NCBI GenBank assembly: GCA_025200525.1
Contig: CM045762.1
Span: forward strand, 88,354,717-88,418,716
Length of the DNA: 64,000 nt
Direction: 5' to 3'
Origin: Camellia lanceoleosa
Lineage: Eukaryota; Streptophyta; Magnoliopsida; Ericales; Theaceae
Part shown: piece by piece, positions 45,345-55,917 of the stretch
How positions within the stretch are numbered: the stretch's first letter is position 1
How the letters are laid out: the number at the start of each line of letters is the position of its first letter
The notes under the pieces: model-generated
What the model saw: only the letters and a program-made list of their open reading frames with translations
Told to the model about the DNA's origin: nothing
Databases searched by the model: none
Program-made: the position numbers and the translations under genes

Positions 45345-47557
45345 ATCAAGGCCACTAGAGTCCCCCAAAGAGACCGATCCACCCAACCACTAGAATTGGA
45401 CACTGGACTATTCAAAAATCCCCCTTTTGCTGCTTTGCAGACCTTATCATAGATGCCTACAACGATCATACACCACGCAACTCTATTGGTGAACCTCAAA
45501 AGGCACGACCAAAAGAAAATGGTTTTATTATCCTAAACCCAACCTTATCCCACTAAAACAAAAACGTTTTATCCTCCTCAATGTCCCATCTGAACCCGAC
45601 CTTATCTCACCAAATCAAACCGCCGCATAGAGTCCGAATATGTCCGTTTCATTCTAGGGTACCATGACACTTGCATAAGACTTAACTCAAAGGGAACACG
45701 TCCCACCATCAATTCAATATTGAAAACCTTTGATCACTAAATCAACAATTACAAATATCTTTCCATAATATAACAAGTGAGCACAAATCCATTACCATCC
45801 CATTTAGTTTCCCTTTTCTTAGGTTTATTATGAAATTTAATTAGAACAACTATTAATCACAACAGGGTTAACCAAAGCTAAACATGAGAGAACTAAGGCA
45901 TGATAAAATAAGTTTCTAAAACAACATATAAGATATCACAAAACTAAAACACATAAGAGATATGACATAAAGATGATAATCCACAAAGAACACCTTCATT
46001 CATAATTTCATATAGTTTTTAACGAATTATTTAGACAATTAAAACACATATTTTTAGACTTTATCAAAAATCACATATGTTATACGTACACCAAATAATA
46101 CTCTATTTAAATAGATTTTGATTTCATAATTGACTGCTATTTTATTTAATTCTGAAATAGTAGGGACAACTTATCGAATAAAATAAGAAATCATGTTATA
46201 ATCACCAATCTCATGCATTACATGATTATACTATCTAACCTATATATAATGTGCAATATATCATCATCTACATAATAGAGTAAAAGAACAAAATAGGGTG
46301 GAACAAAAAGAGGAGAAATGAAAGGTTTAAGGGCGTTCTTACGATGATTAGGTTGTTAATAGTTTACTTTCCAACTTTGGTTTATGATTCTGACCATAAG
46401 ATATGATCGTCCTAACTTCATGATCATCCTACTGAAATTTCACGTCTATCAGACATGATCTCACCGTTGATCTTCCATTTGATGCCTCCCAATTTATCAA
46501 TTGTTTATCACTATTTTTGACTCAGAATTTGCAGAATCTGACCTCAAAAATGGTTTCTACGTGTTGAAAAACCTTACGGTGATCATCTCCGAAGTCATCA
46601 GACCACCCGATTAACCTGGATGCATTGTAGCACCATGGGCCGAGAAATATTGAATAAAATCTGGCTTCATCTTCTCTAACAGCACGCACGCATGAACAGA
46701 GACCCAAAAATTTAGTTTCAAACCCACCAATTCAAGTACTTGTATTTTCTTCATTGTAATTTCGTTTTGCCTCATTTTTACGTCAATAGATTCACCTCAC
46801 AGCCTAGTTTTAGTAACATGCTTCATATACTTGGTTCCTTCCCTTTTCGAGTGCCGTCGGAGCTCTGAAAGTTGACCAAAAATAAGAATTTTCTTTCCGT
46901 TTTCGACTTTTCTTTGAACCATCTTTCAGACTCATAACATTCTTGATTCTTAACGGTTTTACTCCATTCTTTCGCCATTCTCTTTACCTTACTTCGTACT
47001 TCATCATGTGTTATCTCGATTTCTCATTTCTTCGTGTAATGGGTGATTTTGGTATGCCAAAATTTGTCTGAAAATTAATTTCAAATATTTCAAAACACCT
47101 CTCTTATTTCTTTCTCCTCCATCACCCTTCTTCTTGTCCTTCTTCACCTATAACACGATGTGGAGAGTGGTTTTAGGTGGTAACGGAATTATGTAATGGT
47201 GGTAGTGGTGGTCCAACAGTAGCAACGGTGGTGGAGAAGTTTGTGGTTAATGGAGATAATATTAATGGAGTAATGGTGATCAACGTAGTGTCTATGGAGG
47301 TTTGGTGAACGTGGTGAAAAGATGAGTTTGGTGGCGAAGGGTGGCGGTGAGATGGTGCTCATGTGGTGGAGGTAAAGTCAGTGGTGATGGTGTTGATGAA
47401 GTGAAAATGATGTATATAACTTGATAAAGAGAAAGTGTGTGTGATGGAGAACCGATAGAGAGAAAGAGAACCGAAAGAGAGGGTCAAGAGAGAGCTTTTA
47501 GAGAATGAATAAAGATGGTAAGAGATGTATGTATGCATATATATATATATAGATGTA
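45345..47557. other. Gene-free DNA, probably the rest of the reverse-strand LTR-like repeat
   Basis: No coding frame recognised. It contains an imperfect GGTGGT-rich patch (about 47160-47400) and a (TA)n run before 47557. Its assignment to the LTR fragment at 43099 is a guess from position. Confidence 0.35.
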
Positions 47558-47747
47558 TATAGTGATCCCGGGTTTACCCTTGTTGTACAGTGATCCGGGC
47601 ATGTGCCCGTGGATGTTGGTAGTTGATCTTTATCTTGTGTACATCCTTCCTTACCTTGTATTTGAGTTATAGGATGTGTTGGGCAGGTTTGTTACAGATT
47701 GATTGAGTTTAGAAACCAAAACTAGTTGGCGAGTTTTTTGATTTATG

Positions 47748-48093
47748 CGCTCGGCGGGTATTCTGCGCTTCGGCGGAGTGTAATTCGGTTGTCGCTCGGC
47801 GGACATTTACTTCAGCGGGGTTTGCACCTTGCAGTATTTCTCGTGCTCTGCGAACCTGCGAGAGTGATTCTCTTCGGCGGGCTTATGCGCTCGGCGGGTT
47901 GCTTTCAGCGGGCTTGTTGGCGCTCAGCGTCTGATGCATTTTGGTGTAAGTTACGGGAGGAGAGTTGCGCTCGGCGGTAGTTCTGCGATCGAGCGGACTT
48001 GCTTTATTTTTGTTCTTGGCGCTCGGCGAGCCTTCTTCTTTCGGCGGACCTAATTTTGTTCTTCGCTCGAGCGCTGTGTTATCCGCTCGAGCG
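47748..48093 (+). repeat. Decamer cluster with a GC-rich variant
   Basis: Variants CGCTCGGCGG pair with similar words 18 bp away (47748/47766, 47968/47986, 48020/48038). The last pair is two perfect CGCTCGAGCG copies 20 bp apart (48064/48084). Unpaired CTTCGGCGGG and CAGCGGG words lie between. Confidence 0.85.
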
Positions 48094-49026
48094 GAGATGT
48101 CGTATATCAGCTAGCAGTTAGGCTTTTCAAAATCACTTTTTGCCTTCACACTCTCTCTCCTACTTTCCAAAAAGACTTTTTGCGAGCCTCTCTCTCTAGA
48201 AACCCCCTTCTCTCTAGGGTTTGATCTAATTAGAGGTTGTTCCTTGCCTTTGGCCTTTGTAAGAGGTGTGTTGATCGTCGAGGGTGTCGTTTTGATCCGA
48301 AAAGTTTGGACTTTGGAGCATTTTGGTTTTGGTCTCATCTCCGTTTGGGCTCTAGCTTCGAGGTAGGGATAGCCTACTCCTCTCTATGGGTTTTGCCTTT
48401 AAATTTTAGTATTTTGAGAGGTTGGGGTTGATTGGGTAATTTTGTGGAAGTTTGGGGGCTTTTGTGTAATTTTACAAAAGTTGGGGTTTTGTTTATAATA
48501 AACCTAATTGCATGTTTGGCATAGAGAAATGTTATTAATGTTGAAACATTGATAGAAAATGGAACCTAAGGGTTGTAATGTTAATTATGAAAAATGCCCT
48601 AATTACATTGATAAATTAATTGGGATAATTAATTATGAGAGTTGAGGAATTGAGAAGGAAATGTTGAGATTGAGAGTGTATGGGGCTAAAGGGTGTAGTT
48701 AAATCTTTTATTACTCACCTCGTTGAAATGTTGATATATTATCCATTTGTGCATTTATTTCCTGTTTAGAAATAATTGCTTTGGGCTACCGGTGGAGGGT
48801 AGTGTTGATTGTTGTAGACAATGCATGATGATTAGGCAAACTAAAACTAATCAATTGGATGTGTCATAGAGTATGACGGTTGTTGGAATACATTAACTTT
48901 ATGTATTGATTGATTGTGCATATGACCAATGTGTTTATATGCATTATGTGTTGACGGTTGTTAGAATACATTAACTTTATGTATTGATTGATTGCGTATA
49001 TGATTCTGTGCTTATATGCATTGCTT

Positions 49027-49375
49027 GTGTATGGGAGGAGATGGGGGATGTACTCCACGGTTTAGGGGAAGATGGGGGATGTACCTCTAAACCGGTTAAT
49101 GATTTAGGGGAAGATGGGGGATGTACCTCTAAATCGGTTAAAGGTTATGGGGAGATGGGGGATGAACCCGGGGATGCAGCTCATATGCTCGCCCATTGCA
49201 GTTGTGATATAGCTCATATGCTTATCGATTAAAGTGCTGATATAGCTCATATGCTTATCTGTGATAGTAATGATATAGCTCATATGCTTATCCATGGAGA
49301 TGTTTGTGTGGTTTGATATAGCTCATATGCTTATCTGTTGTAGTAATGATATAGCTCATATGCTTATCTATTGAA
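49027..49375 (+). repeat. Two minisatellites in the LTR body
   Basis: First, GGGGGATGTAC-centred units with a ~48 bp period (49027-49160). Second, six GATATAGCTCATATGCTTAT units (core AGCTCATATGCT at 49178, 49211, 49244, 49277, 49320, 49353), mostly 33 bp apart. The other Tekay LTRs have one or two related words (GATACAGCAAATATGTGTA) at the same place. Confidence 0.88.
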
Positions 49376-50128
49376 ATGTATGTTGATTTGATATAGCACT
49401 AAAATGTATATCGTTATCAATTGTGAAATATAGAAATGTTTCTATGTTAAGTTGATGCAACACCAACATGTGTATCATAAGTAGAGTATGGAAGTGGTTT
49501 ATGTGTTAATGATACAACACCAACATGTGTATCTATAATGAATGTCGAAAGAGTTTTAGTGAGGGATTATAATCTCATCAAATGTTTTGGGCAGAGTACT
49601 GAGCCTTGTTTTCAAACTCATAGTTGGATAAGAAAATGGAAAGTGAATTGTAACATAGACTTGACTGTCATGGAATCATAATAAGATGTAAATGGAGGTA
49701 TAAGTGTTGATCATTTATCAATTGCTAATCTTTTAGTCATTGTTCATAGTTGGTTTAGTGTATTTCTACTGGGCTGTGGCTCACCCTATATGGGAACATC
49801 ATTTTCAGGTACAGGAAGCATGCCACCTCCAAGGACATCGCTTGAGAGGCTAGAGGCAGGCAGATGTTTGTGGTTTTGGTTGTATTTTGTAATATTACAT
49901 GTAATTTCAAGCCAAGGGCTATATGTAATTGAGTTAGTACTCCCCTCCTTGTAACCAAGTGTTAGCTTGGAAAGCTGTAAGCCCATAGGGCATTTGATTT
50001 TGTTGTTAACATGTAATGCTTCTTGTAAGGAATTACTCTGTGGAATGGGATGATGTTTGTTTCTTATATCAATACATGTCTAAATTGATGGGTTTAATGT
50101 TATATTATTTTGAGGGCGTGACAATGTA

Positions 50129-50884
50129 GATATATATATATATATAAAGACGGCATACTTATTCAAGCCTATTTGTATGGAAGCTAGCTAGGCTAGACGA
50201 AGGTCCCCATTCCGAAGTGGGCTCCCTCCCCTACTCTATGGTGGGCTGAGCTAAGGTTCAGTCTTGGCCCATTCCCCACTCCGAAGTGGGAAAGGCCATG
50301 GGCTTAGCCCAAACTCCTTTCTTCACTCTGATGTGGGTTGAGTTAAGGGTTCGATCTTGGCCCTTTTTCCACTCCGAAGTGGGCAGGGCCATGGGCCTAG
50401 CCCTAGCACCCATCCCTACTCCGAAGTGGGTTAGTCCACAACTTGGGCTCCAAGACTCTTACTCCAAGACACTTGAGCTCTAATAAATCAACTAATACCA
50501 GGTGAGTAAAAGGCACGTAGTGCCTACAAATGAGGGAATTGCTCAATAGAGTCTTTGCTCTCTTCCAATGAGGAGTGACCTAGCATAACAAATAAGTGCT
50601 AGGTAACAGAGAGAGAAACTTGATGAGCAAGTTAAGCCTTCTCTATAAACGGTAACCTTACCTCCCTTTGCAAAAGATCAATCTCTTTACACTTTATACA
50701 CACTCATCTTCTCTACCTTCTCTCCACCAAACTCTGGTACTAACTTGACTGTCGGAGGGGTATTTGACTGACCCCTAGTTGGGCAGCCTAACCATCTATT
50801 CCTTATGCAGGCTTTCTCCCATCAGTGCACCAGGGTTTGTCTACGAAGTTCCATCTTACTCTATTATGGAAACTAGTCCACACA
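50129..50884 (+). repeat. Second Tat-like LTR (left border unclear)
   Basis: It ends CACA at 50884, directly before a TTTGGCGCC primer site. It contains hairpin repeats (50205-50430) and CTCTATAAACGG (about 50641), a possible TATA box. The left end merges with a (TA)n run next to the solo LTR. Confidence 0.6.
50205..50430 (+). repeat. Five copies of a small hairpin, CCACTCCGAAGTGG
   Basis: Copies near 50206, 50277, 50323, 50369 and 50413 are CCATTCCGAAGTGGG, CCCCACTCCGAAGTGGG, TTCACTCTGATGTGGG, TCCACTCCGAAGTGGGC and CCTACTCCGAAGTGGG. CCACT and AGTGG pair around a CCGA loop. Between copies GGCCATGGGC(T/C)TAGCCC recurs, itself nearly palindromic. Confidence 0.85.
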
Positions 50885-50904
50885 TTTGGCGCCGTATGTA
50901 GGAA
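50885..50904 (+). promoter_or_regulatory. tRNA primer-binding site (second Tat-like element)
   Basis: TTTGGCGCCGTATGTAGGAA follows the LTR end. It has the same form as the site at 1638-1656. Confidence 0.75.
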
Positions 50905-50940
50905 TCATTCTCTGATTGCTTTGTGACGAGCTCCGGCAAT

Positions 50941-51925
50941 GGGTATTGAAGGAACCTCGTAACTTGGGATTAAAGAGAAGACTCTGGCAATAGAGTGAAC
51001 CAAAGATAAGGGTTTGGCCTTCCCTGCTGGGAACAGCAACCTAATGGACCACGACGGTCTGACCCTTGATACAACGGAGCAACGGCATGTCACCGCCTAT
51101 CAATCATCTCAACGTCAGTTTGTTGAGAAGGACCACCATGACCGCATCATCGACTCGATAAGTCTGGAGATTGAGGAGCTATGTGCTCAGATAAGGAAGT
51201 AGATGGTGCCTCAAGAGCAACCTAGGAGGTTTGGAGGAGGGTCGTCACAGCAAAGGAGATGCACTCCACATTCGCCTCCGCGAAGGGAATTGTCCAATCC
51301 AGGACTTGCTCATGGTAAGCGTAGCCGGCCGATTCTAGTACATAGTGAGGGGGCTAGCAGTAGGATAGGCAATTCCAGATTGGAGAATCTCTGAGAAGAC
51401 TCTCGCAAGAGACAAAAGATCATCAGTCATCATTTGGTAGTTCCTCTTCCTCCACGCCATCGTGATAAGCGACCGCGTGACTTAAGGACATGGTTGAATG
51501 ACAATCAGGGGGCCGATGGACTATTGAACAAAGTAGAGGTGCGGCAACCGAAAAGGGTGAATGAGCATCTATATCGGTCTAATCATCAGACGGAGCGTCG
51601 TGCTCTAGACCGACTAGTCTCTTCCCCCCTTTGCTCTGAGATTGAAGTAGTGGAAGCTCCCTGGAAGTACAGTCCACCAAAATTCATCCTCTATGTTGGA
51701 AAGTCAGATCCCCTGAATCACATCAGCCACTACCACCAAATGATGTCACTCTGGAATCAGAATGGCGCATTCATGTGTAAGGTGTTCGCCTCTAACCTCG
51801 GTGAGTACGGCCTCCGGCTGTACGACAAACTCCCTCCCCCAATCCATCTATGATTGGGCTTAGCTCTCTGAGGCCTTCTTAGCATGATTCGTTTCCAACA
51901 GCCGAATCCCAAAGGGGTTGGACGG
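50941..51925 (+). pseudogene. gag: Tat-type gag fragment
   Basis: From ATG at 50941 the coding is broken into short frames: an N-terminal Gln/Arg-rich part (51014-51202), Pro/Arg-rich 51203-51394, and the start of the gag core, 51434-51853 (VVEAPWKYSPPKFILYVGKS, HYHQMMSLWNQNGAFMCKVF). After a TGA at 51851-51853 the core continues as FVSNSRIPKGV to about 51925. There it meets copia gag on the other strand. The rest of the element is absent. Confidence 0.72.
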
Positions 51926-52178
51926 AATTGAGCGCTTTACTGGTCCAACTCGTATTTTGATAATCACTTGTATCCCATTTATCAATTGGCTTAAGAATAT
52001 CAACACCATCAATTATCACAACTGGTTCACTCCACCCATAGATGACGGAATGCCAAAGTTTCTCATCAATAGATTTTAAAAATACCCTTATACGAGCTTT
52101 GCAATATGAGTAGTTTGTTCCATCAAATAACTGAGGTCTATGAGTCAAGTTAACTTCGTGAATCGAATTCATTAACAC
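51926..52178 (-). pseudogene. gag: Ty1/copia gag N-terminus
   Basis: On the minus strand the frame opens with MLMNSIHEVNLTHRPQLFDG and has NYSYCKARIRVFLKSIDEKL, IDKWDTSDYQNTSW and SKALN, the usual start of copia gag. It breaks off at about 51926 at the Tat gag border. The ATG lies 62 bp after the primer site, as expected. Confidence 0.82.
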
Positions 52179-52239
52179 AAATCACACAAAATCACACTCT
52201 TATAGCTTTAAAAAAAAGGATCAATTAAAGAATGAGTGA

Positions 52240-52256
52240 CCTACTCTGATACCAAT
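52240..52256 (-). promoter_or_regulatory. Copia primer-binding site (initiator tRNA-Met type)
   Basis: On the minus strand ATTGGTATCAGAGTAGG follows the LTR end. TGGTATCAGAG matches the 3' end of initiator methionine tRNA, the usual copia primer. Confidence 0.88.
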
Positions 52257-53170
52257 TGAAAAACCCTATGTGACTCATGATTCGAAATAGATTCAATTAC
52301 AACAAATCCCAAACACACAAAACAAACAATCTAAATCATTTAGCACGTACGAAAGTGATTTAACTTGTTTCACAATTGATAAATTAACACAAAAGATTTA
52401 ACGTTCAAAAATATCACAATTGAAGCACCTCCAATTATAATAAAAAAATCACAGGCTAAACACCACTACACAATCCACTATGAAGATAATGAAATTACAC
52501 AAGAGTACAAGAAATTACCCAACACTCTGTAGAATTGACTTCCACTCCTTGTGTCTCTTCCATCAACATCTTCACCTCAGAATTGATTAGTCCGGTGTTG
52601 AATCCACAACACCTATGTTGCATCCATAACGATGAGTTGCTTCAAACTCATTCAAAGCATCCAAGCTCAAATCTTACGAAATCCACCGATTAAAGCTCTA
52701 AGAAGGTTGAATCATAACAAGCCCCTTGATATGTGCAATTCAATCCATGTGAGGTGACAAACTCATGAAATCATTAAGGAAAACAATAGCTAGGATCTCC
52801 AGATGAATACACAAAAGTTCTCAAGTCTCAAGTCTTAGATCTGGAAGCCGTAACCCTAAAATATGCAACTTATGCAACTTTAAACAAAACAGGGTCGCAA
52901 AGACCTCTCGAGCGGTGTGTCTAAGAGGGAGTGGAACAAAAGTGCCTCCGTTCGAGCAGTAAAAAGTTTGCTCAAGCAGTGAATGAATCCTTTCAGTATC
53001 TCAAAATAGACCTGAACTACTGGAAGGATCATTTCTTCGCTCGAACCAAGAACTCACCGCTTATGCCATCCTTGTACATTGACACACCGACAAACCATCA
53101 AGCCAACCACAAACAATAATACAACTCAAATATGTTTGTTTGCAAAATTGACAACACAAGGGACCTAACA
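52257..53170 (-). repeat. Copia LTR (914 bp), flanked by both primer site and polypurine tract
   Basis: On the minus strand it starts TGTTAGGTCCCTTGTG (at 53170) and ends GGGTTTTTCA (at 52257). The primer site lies beyond its 3' edge and a polypurine tract beyond its 5' edge. It contains single and paired decamer-like words (52905, and 52949/52969). Confidence 0.88.
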
Positions 53171-53690
53171 ACCTCCCCCTTTGTCAATTCTTGGCCAAAA
53201 CACTTCTAATAACAAGGCCCTAACAATACACACTTTAGACATAACATTAACACTCTAAACAACTTGTGTATGAAACACCTTCAAAGATCATAATAAGAAC
53301 AACACTGACACAAGAGATAGATAGATAGACAAAAGATGATTAATAATGAATAGATAGACCATAATGAATAACCAACAATGTTAATATCATCAACATTACT
53401 CCACCTTTTTGACTGGGAGAGACAAAAGGACAGCATGCAAAATAATGGCTGAACCTCAACTAATATCCAAAGCATGTCCCAATATCCAATTGATAACCAA
53501 GAACACCAACACAACCTAGTATATCCAAAAACTATCCAAAAGATGATCAACCATAAACAAACTATGTCCAAAACATCAACACATCCAACAACCGACAAAT
53601 AAAACATTTCCAAGAAAAGCAAATACTACAAAACCATTAAGAGAGAAGTATAAAATAGATATCCAAAACATGCCCAAGAGAGAAGTAGCA
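53171..53690 (-). promoter_or_regulatory. Copia polypurine tract and 3' non-coding DNA
   Basis: On the minus strand AATTGACAAAGGGGGAGGT directly precedes the LTR. This is the plus-strand primer site of a copia element whose internal region lies to the right. The rest is A/T-rich with a GATA run (about 53315-53328). Confidence 0.8.
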
Positions 53691-54729
53691 CTAAGATAAA
53701 GGTGGAGGAGGTGGAAATTGTTGTATCTAAAGATATGAGAGGATCTGGACAAGCTAGTAGAAGGACTGATCCATCAAGGTAGCAATATGTGGCCAGTAGT
53801 GGCCTCCAATAAAGAGAGATGGTCATCAAAGGCATCCACCCGAGCATCTAGTTAATCAAATCGCTTGCTGAAGCTGACCTCAAATGGTGCGAGGACGAAC
53901 TGGCTGCTCTTCTTCATTGGTAGCCCGCAGCATCAAGCTTAGCTTCCTCTTCCATCTGTTCCTCACCAACACCAGAAGGACCCGCCCTGGAAGACTCCTC
54001 CTTAACATGTGCCCTACTTTGGGAGACAAATGCGATTGATTAAACTCCTGTACGGAAGACCTAAGCTTTTCTTGCCCTTAAACCCAAAAATTATTTTTTG
54101 CACAATCATGGTGGGAAGATCAATTTCAAGAAGGTGATAGATGCAATACAGGACATATCCTTGCTCTTGATTGATGTTTGAGCTATGGGTGGTGACATGA
54201 AGATTAGCACAAACTGTGATATTTAGGAGGCAGAACCGAGGACAAAGTTCATTTTGCTTGAGCAGTGCCCCAAGGACCCAATTTCAAGTTGTGCCACAAA
54301 GTTCGGTAGCAACCATGTTAAAATCAGCATTGGGAGATGCAAGAAAAAGGTAATGGCTATCGACAATTGGAGGGATCCCAAGAAAGGTCTGAATCAACTC
54401 CTTGGTGACAATAATTTTCTTAGATCGAACCCAAATTTTGAAAGAAGGGTCGCACTCATTGACAGAGATAATATTGTAATAGAACTCACGACCCAACTAA
54501 GATTTTTAGGACTCGAAATCAGTAGAACCCGGTTACCACTCAAGGGATTGAACAAATGGTGAATGGGATTGGACTTAAAAGTGTTTGGTTGAACATTATG
54601 CTGAAGGTGGACAGTTCTAGACTCATAGGACTCCCTAAACGACTTGGCTTTATCTTTGGAGGGGAACTTCTCATGGTTAAATGACGGGCAATGAGCTGTA
54701 GCCTTTTGATGCTTTGAGGATTGAGACAT
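53691..54729 (-). pseudogene. Extra gene 3' of copia pol, resembling the plant transposon-protein family
   Basis: On the minus strand it starts MSQSSKHQKATAHCPSFNHE, then, after a frame change, shows EFYYNIISVNECDPSFKIWV, KIIVTKELIQTFLGIPP and an acidic hinge (VKEESSRAGPSGVGEEQMEE). A region follows in which LDARVDAFDDHLSLLEATTG can be read through a TAA. REFYxN...VRxxxIxxTxexI..fLG is the signature of uncharacterised plant transposon proteins that are often annotated separately. Here it lies between copia pol-side DNA and the polypurine tract, where some copia elements carry an extra ORF. At least two frame changes and several stops kill it. Function unknown. Confidence 0.6.
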
Positions 54730-54975
54730 GGTAAGACCTAGAGGAACACAACAATCCCACAAATACGGACAAGACAAAACCCATCATAGGACAACCAAAC
54801 AATAACCCATCAATCACCCACCAAGGCACACCCAAAAGCCCCAATCCAATAAACCCCAATAACAACCCCCAACACACCACCAATCAACAAACACCATTAG
54901 TAACCAACAATATAAACAAAAGGTTAGTGAACTAAGAAATTAAAAAAAAAAAAATGAAACTAGAGCATTATATAC

Positions 54976-54978
54976 GTG

Positions 54979-55016
<38 letters not shown>

Positions 55017-55020
55017 AGAG
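54976..55020. repeat. (CG)n-(GA)n microsatellite
   Basis: GTGCGCGCGCGCGCGCGCG then about 13 GA units. Alternating CG of this length can adopt left-handed DNA. A neighbouring A-run lies at 54942-54953. Confidence 0.9.
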
Positions 55021-55416
55021 CAAAAAGCAAAACAAATAAGCAACTAATTAAAAAATTAAAAAAAAAAATAAATCAATCAAGCTATAGAAACCCTAGATGG
55101 ATGCATACAAATCAACTAATGGAATGTAAAATTAACAAAAATAAACAAAAAGAGAAAGAAAAAACAAAGTGAAAACCCTAGAATGAGGAGAGAAGAGAAA
55201 AAATGAAAGAAAAGAAAAATAAAGAGAGAAGAGAGAACAAACTTACCAAAAAGTGAGGAAAATAACTTGGGAAGGCACAAATCAAAGGGAAATAGAGAAG
55301 ATGAGGCACGAAATCCACAATAGGAGGTGAAGTCACCTTAGGTGGAGAGCGCACGAATAGATTTGGGGAAAAATGGAAATGAAAGGACAGATAGGACTAT
55401 TAAAACTCGCAAAGAC

Positions 55417-55589
55417 CACTCAAGCAACCACTTCATTGCCCCCAGTGAACTTACTAAGACATTGTGGACCACTTGAGCGAAGACTTCATCACTCGAGCGC
55501 TAAAGAGAAACCCTCAGATGTTCAGTCTGCAAACACAAGTACTAGATGAGGCCATTCACCGCTCGAGCGCACAAAACACCGCTCGAGCG
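55417..55589 (-). repeat. Decamer pairs in copia internal DNA
   Basis: Pairs start at 55470/55490 (CACTTGAGCG, CACTCGAGCG) and 55560/55580 (both CGCTCGAGCG), each 20 bp apart. A worn pair is possible at 55417/55437. Read on the element's own strand, the spacer of the perfect pair is GTGTTTTGTG, almost that of the second Tekay LTR. Confidence 0.93.
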
Positions 55590-55917
55590 GTCCCAACAAT
55601 CAAGTAAAGTCCCCAAAATCCTCAAACACACCTCTGAGCATCCAAAAACACCCAAAAAATAGAGTATCACCTGAAACAGAGATGTATGAGTAAGATAGCA
55701 ATAATGTGATACTAAGATGAAATAATTTACACATCATGAAACCTTCAAAATTGTGAGATAGACAATATGAACATGAGATCATTATCAAGCAAGGTAAGAA
55801 TGTAGTGAATGACATAGGCAACAAATGAATGCAATACTCAAAGGAGAACATGATGTCTCACAAAGGCAGTGAGTGTGTGCGATCCTTGAATGTCCGCAAC
55901 CGCTAGAGTTAATCCTA
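55536..55917 (-). repeat. ~380 bp segment of a copia 3' internal region (copy 2)
   Basis: The partner of 40752-41132. In this copy the sequence continues on the left into further decamer pairs (55417-55500) and the extra gene. It stops at 55917 on the right, where unrelated A/T-rich DNA begins. Confidence 0.9.

Larger units (their letters stand above)
47558..50123 (+). mobile_element. Solo Tekay-type LTR (2566 bp) with target duplication ATGTA
   Basis: It starts TATAGTGATCCCGGG, ends GAGGGCGTGACA, and is flanked by ATGTA at 47553-47557 and 50124-50128. Landmarks: GAGGTAGGGATAGCC (about 48360), GGGCTACCGGTGGAGGGTAG (about 48783), GGGCTGTGGCTCACCC (about 49771), CATAGGGCATTTG (about 49984). 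It is longer than its relatives because of expanded minisatellites at 49027-49375. Confidence 0.93.

Noticed and set aside
48984..49232. 82-codon frame with LGEDGGCTSK repeats
   Set aside because: It is the translation of the LTR minisatellite.
54954..55172. Frame with RARARARERERERER
   Set aside because: It is the translation of the CG/GA microsatellite.
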